A stretch of 64,000 nucleotides of DNA from Delphinella strobiligena (lineage: Eukaryota > Ascomycota > Dothideomycetes > Dothideales > Dothioraceae), in NCBI GenBank assembly GCA_009982845.1, contig JAADKB010000004.1, positions 1,736,001-1,800,000 on the forward strand, written 5' to 3'. Numbering within the stretch: position 1 is the first letter of the stretch; each line of letters opens with the position of its first letter. The notes beneath the pieces are model-generated. The model was not told where the DNA came from. It did not search any database and saw nothing but the letters and a program-made list of their open reading frames with translations. Of this stretch, positions 41,457 to 54,244 are shown in pieces. The position numbers and the translations under genes were made by a program.

Positions 41457-42823
41457 GGCGAGAAAACCGAGAAGTCAGTAGATGGCATCAAGCTTGCGTC
41501 TGAGTTCAAAACAGATCGGAGTCTGCCCCGAGGTGTTTGCGACTTTGTCCATCTCTGCTTCCTCTCTTGGGTCGGCATAAAGCCAGAATGGCCCCCAGCA
41601 GATCGCATGCGTCATATAGAATCCGGGTATGGCGAAAGTCTTACGCCGGAAGAGCAATACCTCATACGTAGATCGAACACAAATCAAAATCACTTGCCGT
41701 GTCTCTCGTGTCTCGTATGAGAAAAACAGGACGAGCTCAAGTTCAGGCCAATTCGCTACTCTCTCTAACCATGCAGATTCAACATGTTCTAGTGAGGATG
41801 TGCCTTCGTTGCGGTCGTTGGTCTATTTGCGCTAGTATTTGAGTATCCTGAACCTGGGAACAGTGCCTCGCGCTAAATCCTAGTTCTGTAGATCTTGTGA
41901 TGCCAAGGATCTCAAATTGCGAAAGAAAGAACATCTGCATGTGTCATGAGACAATATAATGCATTGCACGTAACTTGCACCAAAGTTAGTACGCCCCTGC
42001 ATGCACTTTTGAGTGACTATACGAACACGTGCGAACAGAAGGTTTCGGACGCCTTGATCCGGTTGATCCTTTGAAGCGCTTGAGCGGAAGTCCATGCAGC
42101 AACATCAATGACGTTGATCGACAAGCAAGGTACAAGCCTCGCCATGCTTTTCTACAGCCTATATATGCAACCATGTCTGAACATTGAACAATCTATACGT
42201 TGATGTCTCGGGCGATCGATCGCAAAATTCTCCTCGCACCGATGCGTCTTATTGACCGGTAAAGTGGATGTAGTTTCCATATCCTTGGAAATGGCAGGGA
42301 ATGCTATTCGCAAGAGAGCTTGATATACATGGTTGGCGCGAAAGATCATCACGCTTCCATGCGTATGCCCCTTGCCCCACTTCTGGCAGGTTAACTTACT
42401 GCATACGGGGGCCAGGAACCGCTAAACCAACAGTACTAGTCTCGCACGTCATGTCGTTGTGGTAGCCATATATGGCTTGCCCGTTTGAGTCTCAATGAGA
42501 CTTCTCAGGGGAGACCATCTTGTCGATCCGAAGGCTTGCCTGCGGCTGCCTGCACACGCGTCCACCTTATGAACAATGCAAGCACGGGGATCACACTGCA
42601 ACGTCTTATTGGATCAGAATCTAAGATTTTGGAATCAAGTGTGCCATTGGCCTGCCAATAGGCTGCAATCATTGTTCATTTCAAAGGACTAAAAGAAAAT
42701 CATGTCGGGTATTACGTTCATCAAATCAGGTTCATTAGCTGCCCTTCCGGGTGGACATTCTGTGCGAGTCGTCTTGGGAAAGACAAGCGATTCGGAAGAA
42801 AGATATCCTGCCCCTTGCACCAT
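41434..42823. other. Intergenic, convergent, about 1.4 kb
   Basis: Between the 3' ends of the regulator and the ketopantoate-reductase-like gene. Small frames (41400-41720, 41880-42095, 42152-42352) have no family features. Confidence 0.6.
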
Positions 42824-43980
42824 TCAGAGCAGGGCACGGCGTGGCTCCGAGTGATTGGTTGGGTAAACCATGGGAGTCTGGTCGTGTGGCACGGGCAACG
42901 GATCTGTTCGGCGTGCTTCCAAGTCTCTGTTGAGATCTGAAAGGAACCGATACATTGACTCTAGAATCGGCGTTTTGATCCCGTTCTCTTGGGCGACACG
43001 TAGTACTCCACCTGGAAAAAGTTAGCTTCTTGAGACGTCTGCGACCGCGTCACATCATTTACCACAGAGAGCTTCGACTTCAATGGGCTTTCCGCGGCGG
43101 ATGTCCTGCAGCATCGAAGGAACAAGAGCTGGTGCCTTGCGTGCAGTTTCAAGCGTCACAAGGGGAAGATCGGGCGAAAGGTTGATACCCTGGACGCGAG
43201 CCACAGAAAGAGCTTCTTCAGCCAAGCCAAGCACTAACTCGGATCCACTGCTATCTTGCAGGACTTCATGGGTATTCCGGTTCATCAAAGATGTCGACAG
43301 GCTCCAAGCTGTGTTGAATATCATCTTCCTCCATCGTTCTGCGTGAGCATCATCGACCCCGGCAAATGCATCATCGAGCTCAACCAGATTTTTCAACTCC
43401 TTCTTGCCGTCAGAAAAAAGACCTGGCCTGTTGACCCCAAGGTAGAAAGCATGGGGTCTGACGTGGGAGATCTGCTCCACAAGACCAGGCAGTCTTTGCG
43501 TGCAACTAATATAGCACGTTGATGACAAAATCGGATTATCAAAGGCTCGACCCAAGGCAAGCTCCGATGTGACACCGTTCTGGACCGAAACCAAGGCCGT
43601 ATCTGAACTGACAGCTGGGCGAATGCTCTCAATCAGAGGGTCGTTGGACTGCGCGCTGAGTTTGGTTGCAAGAACAATGTAATCAAAATTTACGTGGGAG
43701 ACTTCAGCCGCAGCGCGCACGGTACGTTCAGGTCTGAAGATGCTTTCGCCCCAGAGATTGGACTTGATGTTGATTCCTCGTGATGCTGCAACTTCGTAGT
43801 TGCTTCGACATACAGCCGTAACCCGGGAACGAATAGTTTGGGCTCTGGCTCCGAAGATTGATCCTACGGCACTTGCGATTGGTAAGTTTCTGTCGGCATA
43901 GTTGATGGTTTCTCGTAAGCTTACCCAGTGCCAACAATCAGTATTTCTAATGGCTTCTGAGCACTTCTGAAGCCTGTCAT
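42824..43980 (-). CDS. Ketopantoate reductase-like (ApbA/PanE) oxidoreductase
   Basis: NADPH-dependent reductase of 2-keto acids in the 2-dehydropantoate 2-reductase family. Minus-strand exons 43980-43925, 43871-43063 and 43011-42824 (introns 53 and 51 bp) give 350 residues. The dinucleotide motif crosses the first junction: LEILIVGTG|AVGSIFGARA. Then VTAVCRSNY, the family motif VSVQNGVTSE, the substrate-domain KMIFNTAWSLSTSL (conserved Lys and Asn), and after the last intron GGVLRVAQENGIKTPILES. Start at 43980 (M T G F R S) was chosen because it is in frame with the Rossmann motif; the longer frame from 44050 is a different frame. Many fungal PanE-like proteins act in secondary metabolism rather than vitamin synthesis. 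With an alpha-keto-acid synthetase 2 kb away, reduction of a keto intermediate is plausible but inferred. Confidence 0.87.
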
Positions 43981-46031
43981 AGTTGAGATATAGTATGATA
44001 TTTGGGTGGTATATAAGGTAAGATAGTTCGAGAGAGTAAGACGAGGGCAAGAGATAGAATACAAAGGAGGAGAGCAGATAGTATCAAAATGTGTTTCAAA
44101 GATAGGTACTGGGTCGTCTGATCATGAATGGAGTTGAACACTTTTCAACCGAAGGGGATGAGCGAGCTATTTGACCTTGAAAGCACGCCTTGGCCGAAAT
44201 TGAAAAATTAACAAGCGGTGAAGCCTACATTCGATACCAGTCTTATCCGTAGGGTCAGCCAATGGTACTGCATCACACCTAGCTCCACATACATGGCGAT
44301 CCCCATGGGAGCGATTGAAACTCGCTGTGTGGAGCATACCTCACTGTCCGAGAGTGTTATTTTCTTTTGGTCCGAGATTGTGAAACCCCATGACCTAACA
44401 TTGGTAAAGATCTCGATGCGCAGATAACAGCCATGAGATGGAGGAACGCATGAGCTTGAGCAATTTGTTGCGACTTGACATGAGCAAACTTGACGCTAGT
44501 ATCAAGGTTGGGATTGGTCCTCTTGGTATGATTGCCTCGGCATGTAAGTGCTCGGAACATCTCTACACGAGGATCTCGATACGTTTACTCTGCTTGGTGC
44601 TGCAACAAGCCATCCTGCAACCGCCTTGCAACCACCCGTTAATAATACACGTAATCCCCAGGTCAAGGCTGTTGATTTGCAAGCGAGCTCGTTCTTGACG
44701 TTGCAGGTGACGATAGGATAAAGAGCATACTTAGGCTGTGTTGAAGAGTGGGGCCCTGACGGATTGATGGTGTTGAATGTACAAGCGTTGCTGGCCTCAA
44801 TAGTCCTTCGAGCAAAGAAGACCAGTTATTTCTGGGTCTCTGCTGCAGACGCCTAGCTCCTTTTGAATCTTCTAACCTGGTTCAGATTGGGCATCCAGTC
44901 CAAGGAACATCCGGAGATCCCTCCACATGCATAAAGATCGTCTTGGTGGCAGAGTCTGTGTTCGGTAGAACATACCGCGGCATGATGACCACCGGATTAA
45001 TTTCTGTGATTGGCAGATGCGAAGTAATATATTAGAATCTGTGTAGCGAGCCGAGCCGAGCAGTAGTCGATCAAGTCATCAGGTCCAACGTTTGCCATCG
45101 TTGAAAAGAGATCCCTGTCTCAAAGTATTCATCAACAATACAGGCGTTGCAAGCGTCACGTCGTATTTACTTCATCGTATCTTTGTTTTCACTGATAAGC
45201 TTCAGTCGTCATCAGTCGAGACTAGTGGTCGTCTAGATTGGAACCTGAAGCACATGTGCTGTGTCTTATCAAAAAGCCAACACAGCACAATGAGGCGCGT
45301 GCTTTTCTCCAGGATGAATCCATGGGATAATATTAAGCTTAAAACAGTCTGTGCGTCAGACGTTCACGGGCCGCGTTCGGCTTCGGCCCACAGCAGCTCT
45401 TCTTCACACTGAGTCAGACTTGGTCAAACCTGGTTGAACTTCCACTCCTGGAACGTCTAAACGTCCTGCCGTTGTGTACATGGCAGATCTAACTTGCATT
45501 TAGCCCCACTAGTATGATGTTATAGGACATGTTGAAATGGCACAATCATGTCTTGGGTCCCGTTTCGCTTGATTCTGGGTTGAGACGACCCTCGTCCGAG
45601 TTAGTGTGAAGTATCAAAAGAAGCGCGCACATGAAACGAAAAAGCATGTAAGAGGATCACCTTAGCTCGTTCGGGGATGTGGCGGGGGTGGTCAGTAGTG
45701 CGCATGGATAGTTGCTCTCACAACCCATGCGGACTCCTCGGGGATAGCGAATCCCAACTGACCACATTAGTGGATGCCTGAGTAGGTACGCGCATGTGGA
45801 ACGGTCGATTGACAACACGGAGAATCTCAAGTCAGTAAGATTTGGTGCTTGGTCTTGTCTGGTTGGTCTGAAGGATGGTCCGTAGATGATACGATTGTCT
45901 CGCCATCTTCCTGCTGCCTCGATGTGCGCACATATATATGACAGAGCGGCCTTCCCATTTCGCCACTGTATCTTCCAAATTTGCATCCTTCGTTACAGTT
46001 CTTATCCCCTTTCTCTGCATTTTCATTCAAT
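43981..46031. other. Intergenic, about 2 kb, divergent promoters
   Basis: Between the reductase-like and NRPS-like genes. Frames at 44218-44427, 44438-44698, 45092-45412 and 45657-45986 show no family features. A TATA box for the synthetase is at 45933. It could hold shared control sites for the cluster, but none was identified. Confidence 0.6.
45933..45939 (+). promoter_or_regulatory. Probable TATA box of the NRPS-like gene
   Basis: TATATAT lies 93 bp before the ATG at 46032, leaving room for a leader of about 60 bases. Position and sequence are the only evidence. Confidence 0.5.
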
Positions 46032-48879
46032 ATGGGCCTGAGACCGTTTGAATGTCCAACAACTCTGTTGCATTTGCTTCAAGTGGCCGCTTATGAGCAT
46101 CCCACAAAGGGCCAGATCTTCTTGGAGAATGGCATTGATGGCCCGAAGACCTCAATGCTATACTCAGAACTTCTCTCGCAGGCCACCATTAACGCAGCCA
46201 AGCTCAGGGCCGCAGGGATTGTTGAGCCTGGCAAAGTTGTGGTTGTCTACTTTGAGAACCATACCGATAACATCGTATGGACATGGAGCGTGATCGCTGC
46301 CGGCCGTGTTCCTGCAATCCTGAGTCCCCTGGTACGTCCTTCAGAATGTTCGAATTGACAATGTGGCTAACGGTGAAACGCAGTCGAACGATTCAAAGAC
46401 ACTGGAAGGTCAAATGGAAAATCTATGCAATCTCTTTGGTGTCCCTACGATTGTGACTCGCAAGAAGAATTCACCACAATTTGGACGGTTTCCAAGTCAT
46501 ACAATTCATACAGTCGAGCTTGTCAGTCAGCAGCGAGGATGTAGTCAATGCATCCGAAAAGACTCTCTCCACGACAGCGAAGATACCGACCAGCTTGCTG
46601 TCCTGCTGTTCACCAGTGGATCAACAGGGCATTCCAAGGCCGTTGAATTTACACATCGCCAACTTCTTCGATCTGTCGAGGCGAAGAAACAACAACATTC
46701 TCTTCACAAAGACGTTAACTTCATGTCATGGATCTCCTTCGACCACTCAGCCAATTTTTGCGAGCTCCATCTCAATGCAATGAATGTTGGTGCGAACCAG
46801 ATCTCTGTCAACACACTCGATCTTGCCAACGAGCCTCATCGCTTTTACGATGTATTGAGCAAATTCGAGATCGGTTACACTTTCTCACCAAACTCTTTTC
46901 TTGCCACTGCAAGTAGAGTGTGGAGATCAGCAGATCGTCGTGGGGATTTCTATAATTTCAGTAATCTGAAGGTTGTCATGGTCGGCGGAGAGGCCAATCG
47001 CGTCTCAACGATAGAAGCTGCGCATGATATTCTTGTTGCGAATGGAGCGAGCGATGGCAACCCGGTCAAGGCGGCCTATGGCCTGTCAGAGACGTGCTCA
47101 GCCTGTTTCTATAACATGCGTGTACCTGAATGGGACCTCGAGCATCGAAATGTCTTTGCATCTGTTGGTCATCATCTTCCAATCGGAATGGAGATGAGGA
47201 TAATTGACGATGATTGTCAAGCGGTTTCCCATGGCGCCGACGGAAAAATCCAGCTCCGTGGAGACATCGTCTTCAAGGGCTACTACAACAACGAAGCCGC
47301 TACTGATAGCTGCATGACAAGTGATGGCTGGTTCGATACTGGAGATCTTGGAAGACTGGATGACGGTGGTCACCTCAACATCGTCGGACGATCCAAAGAG
47401 ATTCTCATTATCAATGGTAACAACTATAGTTCCTTCGAGCTTGAAGAGGCCATTGAAAGCAGAAAATTAGTTGGGCTGAACCCGACCTGGACTGCCACTT
47501 TTTCTGTGTGGGATAAAGAGTCAAACTCGGAAGGGGTGGTGGTTCTCTTCAATTCTGTAGACGAGTCTTTCTCGGACAAAGAAGCGCTCCGCAAGTTGAT
47601 CTTCGACATTGACCAGGCGGTGCTGGACTTCGCGTCAGCCATGCCTGTGGCTGTCATATCCCTCCCACGGTCAGAACTGCCGAAGTCTACCATTGGAAAA
47701 CTGTCCCGCCAGAAGTTGAAGAAGTTTTACAACGAGGGCCATTTCGACAAGTATCGAATCGAAGACGATATCCCTTCCGACGAACAACTCAAACCACTTA
47801 GCACACCACTACAGCTGGTCATTGCGCGCTTTATATCCAATGAGTCTGGTACCGAACTTTCGCGGATCGGCGCAAACGTGTCTGTCATGCGCACTGGTAT
47901 GAACAGCATTGCCTACATACGTTTGAAGCGCGCACTTGAGACTGAGTTGAATATGGAGAAGACGCGCTTACCAATGAGTCTGATTCTCCAGCCGAGAACA
48001 GTCGAAGGCCTCGAAGCGGCTGTTTTGGAGGCCGCAAATAAAGTTGGCGTCTATGAACCCGTGGCGACATTGCAGACAGGGTCAAAGACACCGCTATTCC
48101 TGCTGCCGCCAGGGGGCGGCGAGTTCATGATCTGGCTACCGCTTCTCAGGTATCTCCCTGATCGTCCAGTACATGCACTTCGCGCCAAAGGACTTGAAAG
48201 ACAAGAAGGTACATTCGAGGATATGGAGGATATGCTGGATACCTATGAGAAAGCTATCCGCGATATTCAGCCAAAGGGGCCTTATGCTATGCTCGGTCTC
48301 TGCTTTGGTGGGATAACAGCATTCGAACTCGCAAAACGCTTCGAGGCGGCCGGCGACGAAGTGAGATTAGTCGGAGGCCTTGACAATCCTCCTTGGATCA
48401 GCAAAATCCTTACCGATGCTAACATAACCACCTTTGTCATTGAGCTATTTGCCTTCCACCAGGTTATTTCTCGGGATCAGATCGAGGAAGTGGTTGCGAG
48501 GTATGCCGATGTACCTCAAGAAGAAGTTGTCTCACGTATCATCAGCGACTACAACAGCTCAAACCTTCTGGGGCTGGGTTTAACTGCTGAAAAACTCGAG
48601 GATTGGAATCGTGTGAACAACATTGCGAGGAAGGTTTGCACGGACTACGAACCCAAAGGGAAAGTGTCCAGCTATGAGGTGTTTTGGGTACCACCTTTGA
48701 AGTCTTGGAGACTTGCAGATGAGACTTGGGATGGATATCTGCATGCCTGGAGCGAGTTTACTAACAGGTTGGGTTTCCATCGCATTGCTGGCGACCATTT
48801 CACCATGCTTGACGAGGGACTCAATATCGGCGTTTTTCAGCGGGCCTTGAGCGCCATTCTGGAAGAGAGAGGCATCTGA
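46032..48879 (+). CDS. NRPS-like A-T-TE synthetase, aromatic keto-acid type
   Basis: Single-module enzyme that activates a carboxylic acid, loads it on a carrier and releases it through a thioesterase; relatives dimerise aromatic alpha-keto acids to quinones or furanones. Exons 46032-46331 and 46384-48879 give 931 residues. Adenylation motifs: LLFTSGSTGHSK (174-185), WISFDHSANF in place of the amino-acid-binding A4 Asp (FDH is typical of keto-acid enzymes), AAYGLSET, WFDTGDLG, GRSKEILIINGNN, and the catalytic Lys in LPKSTIGKLSR. Carrier Ser608 lies in RTGMNSIAYI. The thioesterase starts LFLLPPGGGEFM; its nucleophile elbow is GLCFGG with Cys740 where Ser is usual, then Asp767 (GLDNPPW) and His905 (GDHFTM). 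No condensation or reductase domain. The substrate is predicted only by family resemblance. Confidence 0.9.
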
Positions 48880-50869
48880 TTCGTTACAGAAGCCACATCA
48901 TATCTTCAACTTGATTGTGTTGGAACGGTAATGCGAGGTGTGCAGATAGATTTCATCATAGATGAGAGGGTACAACACGAATTATGCTACAATTACCGTA
49001 TCTTCCCTGGTATCCCTGGAAATCACCAACAGTAAGCTGAAATAATTGTGTTCCAAGAAGCCCTTCATGTCTCAGACACGCTTCCCTTGTTTCAATCGTT
49101 TGTCTCGGGTCGATCTCGGGTTTGACTATCTTGTTTATCCTCCCTTTGGACGATATTAGGATGCATAACCTCAACAAGTGCGATTACTGATTGAAAATTC
49201 AAATGATACATATGCAGGAACTGCAATAGAGATAATATATCGTGCTGAAGGTAGAAGGCGCCAATGCTCATTTTAAAAGCTTACCTGTTGAGACAAGCTT
49301 TTAGTCTAGTCAGCTTCCTAACAGACCACGATATGAGTAAAAGGTTCTCCGATACGAGGCGAAGACACTTCTGACAATCACAGTATCTCGCCAAAACCTT
49401 CGAACGACTGCCGCTCATCGAGATGATATTAGCTTAAATACTATAATTGTCTCGTTCCCGCCTCCCGAACGCTTCTACACAACAGCTCTGTATGTTACTC
49501 ATTCCATGTGTGTGAAGACTACATGAATAACGATGCTCGTCTTGTGGCAATGCTGGAAGGATGGTGCTCTGGCCTCGCAATATCTAACTCCATAGTCTAT
49601 TCCCCGACGGCGATCGACAGTGTCTTGCCTATATATACTTGGAAAAACCCAAGCACTCACCCGACTGGCATTCGAGTCTCGACAACTTGGCTCATCACCC
49701 AGAGACTGAGGGGCGAGGGAGCGAAGAGTAATCATGACATGGAGACAAGCTGAAGTCTGCTCAGAAATCAAGAGGCGACATGCTGGACGTAATCAACTCG
49801 ATCTGCATATTTCAAGACAGGAATTGATTGAATGGGAACGGGCTCGAAGATCAGCCCAATTCGATCGCTTGTCCCCAATCTTGTTCACGACTTCGCTCCC
49901 TTATATTCACATCTGAAGCTCCTGAGGTAGTGGCCGGTGAGCGCATTTCTTCACTCTCTGGAAGCGGGACCGAACATGCACAGAACTGCGGGCTTACATG
50001 TAAACATAAACCTTGCTATGTGATAGCTGCAAAGGTGCAGCATGGGACGTGCGCTCTGTCTGGAACGCGCCAAACAGTGCGGAAGAGAGCAAGCAATGAG
50101 GTTGGGGAGATAACAATATCTCTCCTGGAGTAGTGGTTGACAAAATACTTGTCTGAAGTGAGCACACGACCACTTCTCGTAAAGGATTGAAGCGGTTCAG
50201 GGTCCACGCACCACTCAGTACACTCGCTTGATCTACCATATATTTCCATCGTATCTACAGCCTCATCGGGAAGCCTTACAGTATATCGGTAGCTTTTGTC
50301 TACCAGGCAATGATTGTAATTTTGACCCTCGATTAATTTGTGACCGTGTCGCGGACCCCGAGAAAGCACGGCTACTAGGAGCGTCCATGCAGTAACGTCC
50401 CCTTTGCGTAACAAGTAACCTTATTGGCTTGGTCAGGTGCGTATCTCGTGCTCATGGAGGATGTGGGGAACGGCAGAATCACGTAAATGCGATCCCTCTC
50501 TCGCCTGATACGGTGCTTAGCTTTGCCCTATCTTTAGCTATGTAACTCTACGAGACCCTTTTTTGTATCTTATTCGTACCCCGCGCAGTCCACCTCTCTT
50601 ATCAACGCGCAGGGCCAGAAGTGCCACATATCTTGCTCTAGTGCTGACGTTACTATCTATACACAAGGTTGCATGGTGAGTGAGCCTTCGGTGAAACCAT
50701 CACTAGATTGCAGAGTGTGATTGTGAAGTGCCATTATCGTCGGTGCTCTGACATGCTTCAGGATCTCACCAGAGCACGCGACTTCAACGACAATAAGATT
50801 TAACGAAATCATCCTCAGTCATCTCTCACGTAACAGACTCGGATTTCAGAGCATACATCTTCTAGCGCC
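48880..50869. other. Intergenic, about 2 kb
   Basis: Between the synthetase and the transporter. Frames at 49499-49771 and 50016-50414 have no family features and look non-coding. Nothing else seen. Confidence 0.55.
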
Positions 50870-52548
50870 ATGGCTTCCGAAAGCAAAGGCAACGACATCG
50901 GTCCTACCCAGTCCACCCCTGTTGAGCCCGATGACGCAGTTGGACACATTTCAGAGACACACATTCGACCCTCAGGATGGATGTATCGCGCACGCTTTGG
51001 AGGTCTCTGGTATGCGTCGCCTCAAGTTCAGCTTGGCATGGTCTCATTCGTGTGCTTTCTGTGTCCCGGAATGTTCAATGCGCTCGGCGGCCTGGGAGGT
51101 GGCGGTAAAACAAACGCTACCCTAGCCGATAACATGAATATCGCGCTTTACAGCACCTTTGCGGTCGTTGGATTCTTCGCTGGCAGCTTCGTCAACAGAC
51201 TCGGTGTTAGACTCACTCTGTCCTTCGGCGGCATCGGCTACTGCATCTACGCAATCAGTTTGTTGGTCTCGGAGCATGCTAGTGTGGCTGGATTCAACAT
51301 CTTTGCAGGTGCTCTGCTGGGAGTATGTGCCGCCCTGCTATGGACTGCACAGGGTACTATCATGCTGTCTTATCCGCCCGAAGCACAGAAAGGAAAATAC
51401 TTTGCGTGGTTCTGGGCTATCTTCAACCTTGGAGGTGTTATCGGAAGCTTGGTGAGTTACTTAATCCCTGTCAAATCTCGGCTCTCGTATAGAATGAACG
51501 GCACATGCATCTCATAGGATCGGGCCTGTTGTACATTCTACTGACACTGAATATTTGTAGATACCCCTAGGAGAAAACATCCATGTCAAAACCAACTCCA
51601 ACGTCTCCGATGGTACATACATCGCCTTTATCGTTCTCATGGTTGCAGGCGCCGTGCTTGCTATTGGGCTTTGCAACGCTGACAAGGTCATCCGAACGGA
51701 CGGCTCGCGAATTGTCCTCATGAAGAACCCCAGCTGGAGAAGTGAATTCGTCGGCCTTTACCAAACGCTGCGCACCGATCCTTACGTTTTGCTCCTGTTC
51801 CCGATGTTCTGGTCATCCAACTGGTTCACCACGTATCAGCAAAACGGTGTCAATGGTGCATATTTCGACACACGTACAAAGGCACTCAACGGCCTGTTGT
51901 ACAACCTGTGCGAGATGATCGGTGCGCTAGTCTTTGGCTATGCTCTCGACATCACCTATTTCCGCCGAACAACCCGCGCTAGAGCCGCTCTAGTCATCAT
52001 GATGATTCTCACTATGGTGATCTGGGGAGGTGGATATGCTTGGCAAAAGGGCTATACCCGTACGAGCGTTGCGGAACCGAGCTTTGTCCCCGGCGACTGG
52101 ACCAACTCTGGCTATGCTGGGCCGATGTTCCTGTACATGTTTTACGGTTTCTACGATGCCGCATGGCAATGTTGTGCATACTGGTAAGGATGAGATCGTT
52201 GCATCAACAGCAGAAAGTCCGATGACTAACGTTGCCGCCAGGTACATGGGTGCTCTGAGCAACTCCGGGCGTAAGAGTGCCAACCTTGTGGGATTCTACA
52301 AGGGAATACAATCTGCTGGAGCCGCTGTCATGTGGGCACTAGACAGTGGCAAGCTTTCGTTGATGAGCGAACTGGCCAGCAATTGGGGCATTCTAGCTGG
52401 ATCGCTGATCGTCGCATCTCCTGTGATAATTGGCAGGATCAAGGATCACGTCGAGATTGAGGAGGACCTAGCTTTCTCAGACGAGACTTTCGCCGACGTT
52501 GCTCCAATAACCATGCAGGAGGACCAGAACAAGGTCGAAAGTGCGTAG
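50870..52548 (+). CDS. UNC93-like MFS transporter (DUF895)
   Basis: Multi-pass membrane transporter of the major facilitator superfamily, UNC-93-like branch. Exons 50870-51451, 51561-52183 and 52242-52548 (introns 109 and 58 bp) give 503 residues. After a hydrophilic N-terminus (about 45 residues), the first helix has LGMVSFVCFLCPGMFNALGGLG, a hallmark of fungal DUF895 proteins. About eleven hydrophobic helices follow, with LLGVCAALLWTAQGTIMLSYP, MFWSSNWFTTYQQNGVNGAYF and AWQCCAYW|YMGALSNSGRKSANL across the last splice. The C-terminal tail is acidic. The direction of transport and the substrate are unknown. Its place next to the synthetase suggests export of the product or uptake of a nutrient; neither is shown by the sequence. 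Confidence 0.88.
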
Positions 52549-53713
52549 GATCTTTGCTCAACGGCACCCTGGTAATAAGATAATGGGTTCGGCAGATATG
52601 CACATTGGTTGCATTGAAGCAGCGGGATCATAGGTAGTTGCAGCAGGTACTGAACTAATCTCAAGATGTGTTATGAACCTCATTGTACAAGCAGCTAGTC
52701 TTCCAGATCCTTCCAGCACTTCAACACGGTGTCTTCTTTGGCGTATCGTGTATTCGTGTCGAAGACTGTCATTGAGCATGAGTACTAGTCCGAAGCTGTA
52801 CCAGCTTACCTTACCTTAGGATCTTCTTGCCAAGACGCCGCGAGTCCGCATTTCATGCCGCTTCTATTTTTGGCCACTCGGAGTCGACACCGTAACCCGC
52901 CACCGACCATGAGAATCATGTTTAGGCGGAGCCCGGGTAGACTAATACCCATTTACAGAACGTTCTTTGCAAATCGATTCATGTCGATGTTCTTCTATGA
53001 GACCAGCTCGCTCGGCAAAGTAGGACGCCGGTGGACCAGGAGCCCCTTTTTCTCGAAGTTGTATAGTGTGCATATATGACCATAGCGATTTCTCGGTAAC
53101 CCCCTGCAGATGAGACAGATTATATTTCTCGGTGTATCATATCATGCATGTCACAGTGCTCTGCACCGGATCTAGCCTAGTGAAGGCCAACCCCGCCTTA
53201 CTTCGATGCAGTCGTCGCCTGATGATTGGTTTCTGCAAACGAACGACTGGTCGCTTCTGATACTCATGATCAAGAAATGGTATCCCCAGACTTCCATCTC
53301 GAAGCTCAGTGCCTGGGCATACATCATTGAAGTCCTTGATCGTTCTGTGATTCGCAGGATTGACAGTTACAAGCAGTCACAAGTACACCGCTAGTCGGGG
53401 CCAGGGCTCGGGCCGCTCTGCCATCTCTACTAGTTACACAGATGTTCTCAGGTTAGTGTAACATGGCATGGAGATCTTCTCGTATTCATTGTTTTATCGT
53501 TGACTTGAACGTAGTAGGGCATAGTGTAAGTATTTCGTCACTCGATCATCAGAGAGGAAGAAGGAAAAGGGTATAAAAGCTCTTTCCACGACTTTGTTAC
53601 TACTCATCAACACCAGAACTCTCAAGCAAAAGCACACGAGCAACTTATCTCTCCCTCAAATACTTCAACTCAAAACGAGCAGGACAGCTTAACTGCCAAA
53701 CAAAATCATCAAT
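52549..53713. other. Intergenic, about 1.2 kb
   Basis: Short frames only (52558-52779, 52855-53079, 53206-53394), none with features. A TATA box for the next gene is at 53573. Confidence 0.6.
53573..53579 (+). promoter_or_regulatory. Probable TATA box of the PhiA-like gene
   Basis: TATAAAA lies 141 bp before the ATG at 53714, followed by an A/C-rich leader (ctcaagcaaaagcacacgag), typical of strongly expressed fungal genes. Confidence 0.6.
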
Positions 53714-54244
53714 ATGAAGACTTTCGCCATTCTCTCAGGATTTGCTCTTGCTGCCACATCGGTCGCGTCGAATGCTTTCGGTGGTCTCGCGATCGACTCG
53801 GGCTCTCCAATCCAGTACGGCTCCATCAATGCCAGTGGCACAAACTTCTACATCGGCAGAGACACCGCAACCTACTGCCCCACCATCTCCGGCTTGATCT
53901 GCTCGAACCAAACAAACACGCTCTTCACCGGCGGTAACACGACTCTCTACCTCGACACGGAAGTCCCCGGCGGTCAAGAAGTCTACGTCGACTCGACCGG
54001 CGCACTGAGATACACTGTCCCTCACAGCGCCTTCACCGGCAACGGTTCAGTGTCGACGGGTTTCGGCATTGCGGATGAGGGTCTGCACTTGAAGTTCCAG
54101 GACAGCGACTTCCTTGCCTGTCCTCTTGCGGATGGATCTTACGAAATCTATGCTGCCGCCAAGAAGACCAATTGCACCTGCTTGGGCTTCGAGTTCAGAA
54201 TTGCCGATGCTCCTGGTGCTCTCCCTGCTTGGGAATACCTTTGA
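53714..54244 (+). CDS. PhiA-like / IgE-binding-type secreted cell-wall protein
   Basis: Single exon, 176 residues, with signal peptide MKTFAILSGFALAATSVAS. The mature part has the layout of the fungal PhiA-like family: SGSPIQYGSINASGTNFYIG at the start, TATYCPTISGLICSN, then the repeat-like core VPGGQEVYVDSTGALRYTVPHS, TGFGIADEG, FLACP, and the ending CTCLGFEFRI. Four or more Cys and several N-glycosylation sequons fit an extracellular protein. In aspergilli PhiA is needed for normal phialide and conidium development, and homologues are known as IgE-binding allergens; the role in this species is inferred. It is intact and of normal length. The strong TATA box and leader suggest high expression. 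Confidence 0.85.
   Translation: MKTFAILSGFALAATSVASNAFGGLAIDSGSPIQYGSINASGTNFYIGRDTATYCPTISGLICSNQTNTLFTGGNTTLYLDTEVPGGQEVYVDSTGALRYTVPHSAFTGNGSVSTGFGIADEGLHLKFQDSDFLACPLADGSYEIYAAAKKTNCTCLGFEFRIADAPGALPAWEYL

Noticed and set aside
43055..44050. Reading the reductase gene as the unspliced 331-residue ORF from 44050
   Set aside because: It lacks the Rossmann GxGxxG motif, which appears only when the 53-bp intron at 43872-43924 is removed.
50016..50414. 132-residue minus-strand ORF between synthetase and transporter
   Set aside because: No family features, no clear start context, composition unlike the neighbouring genes.
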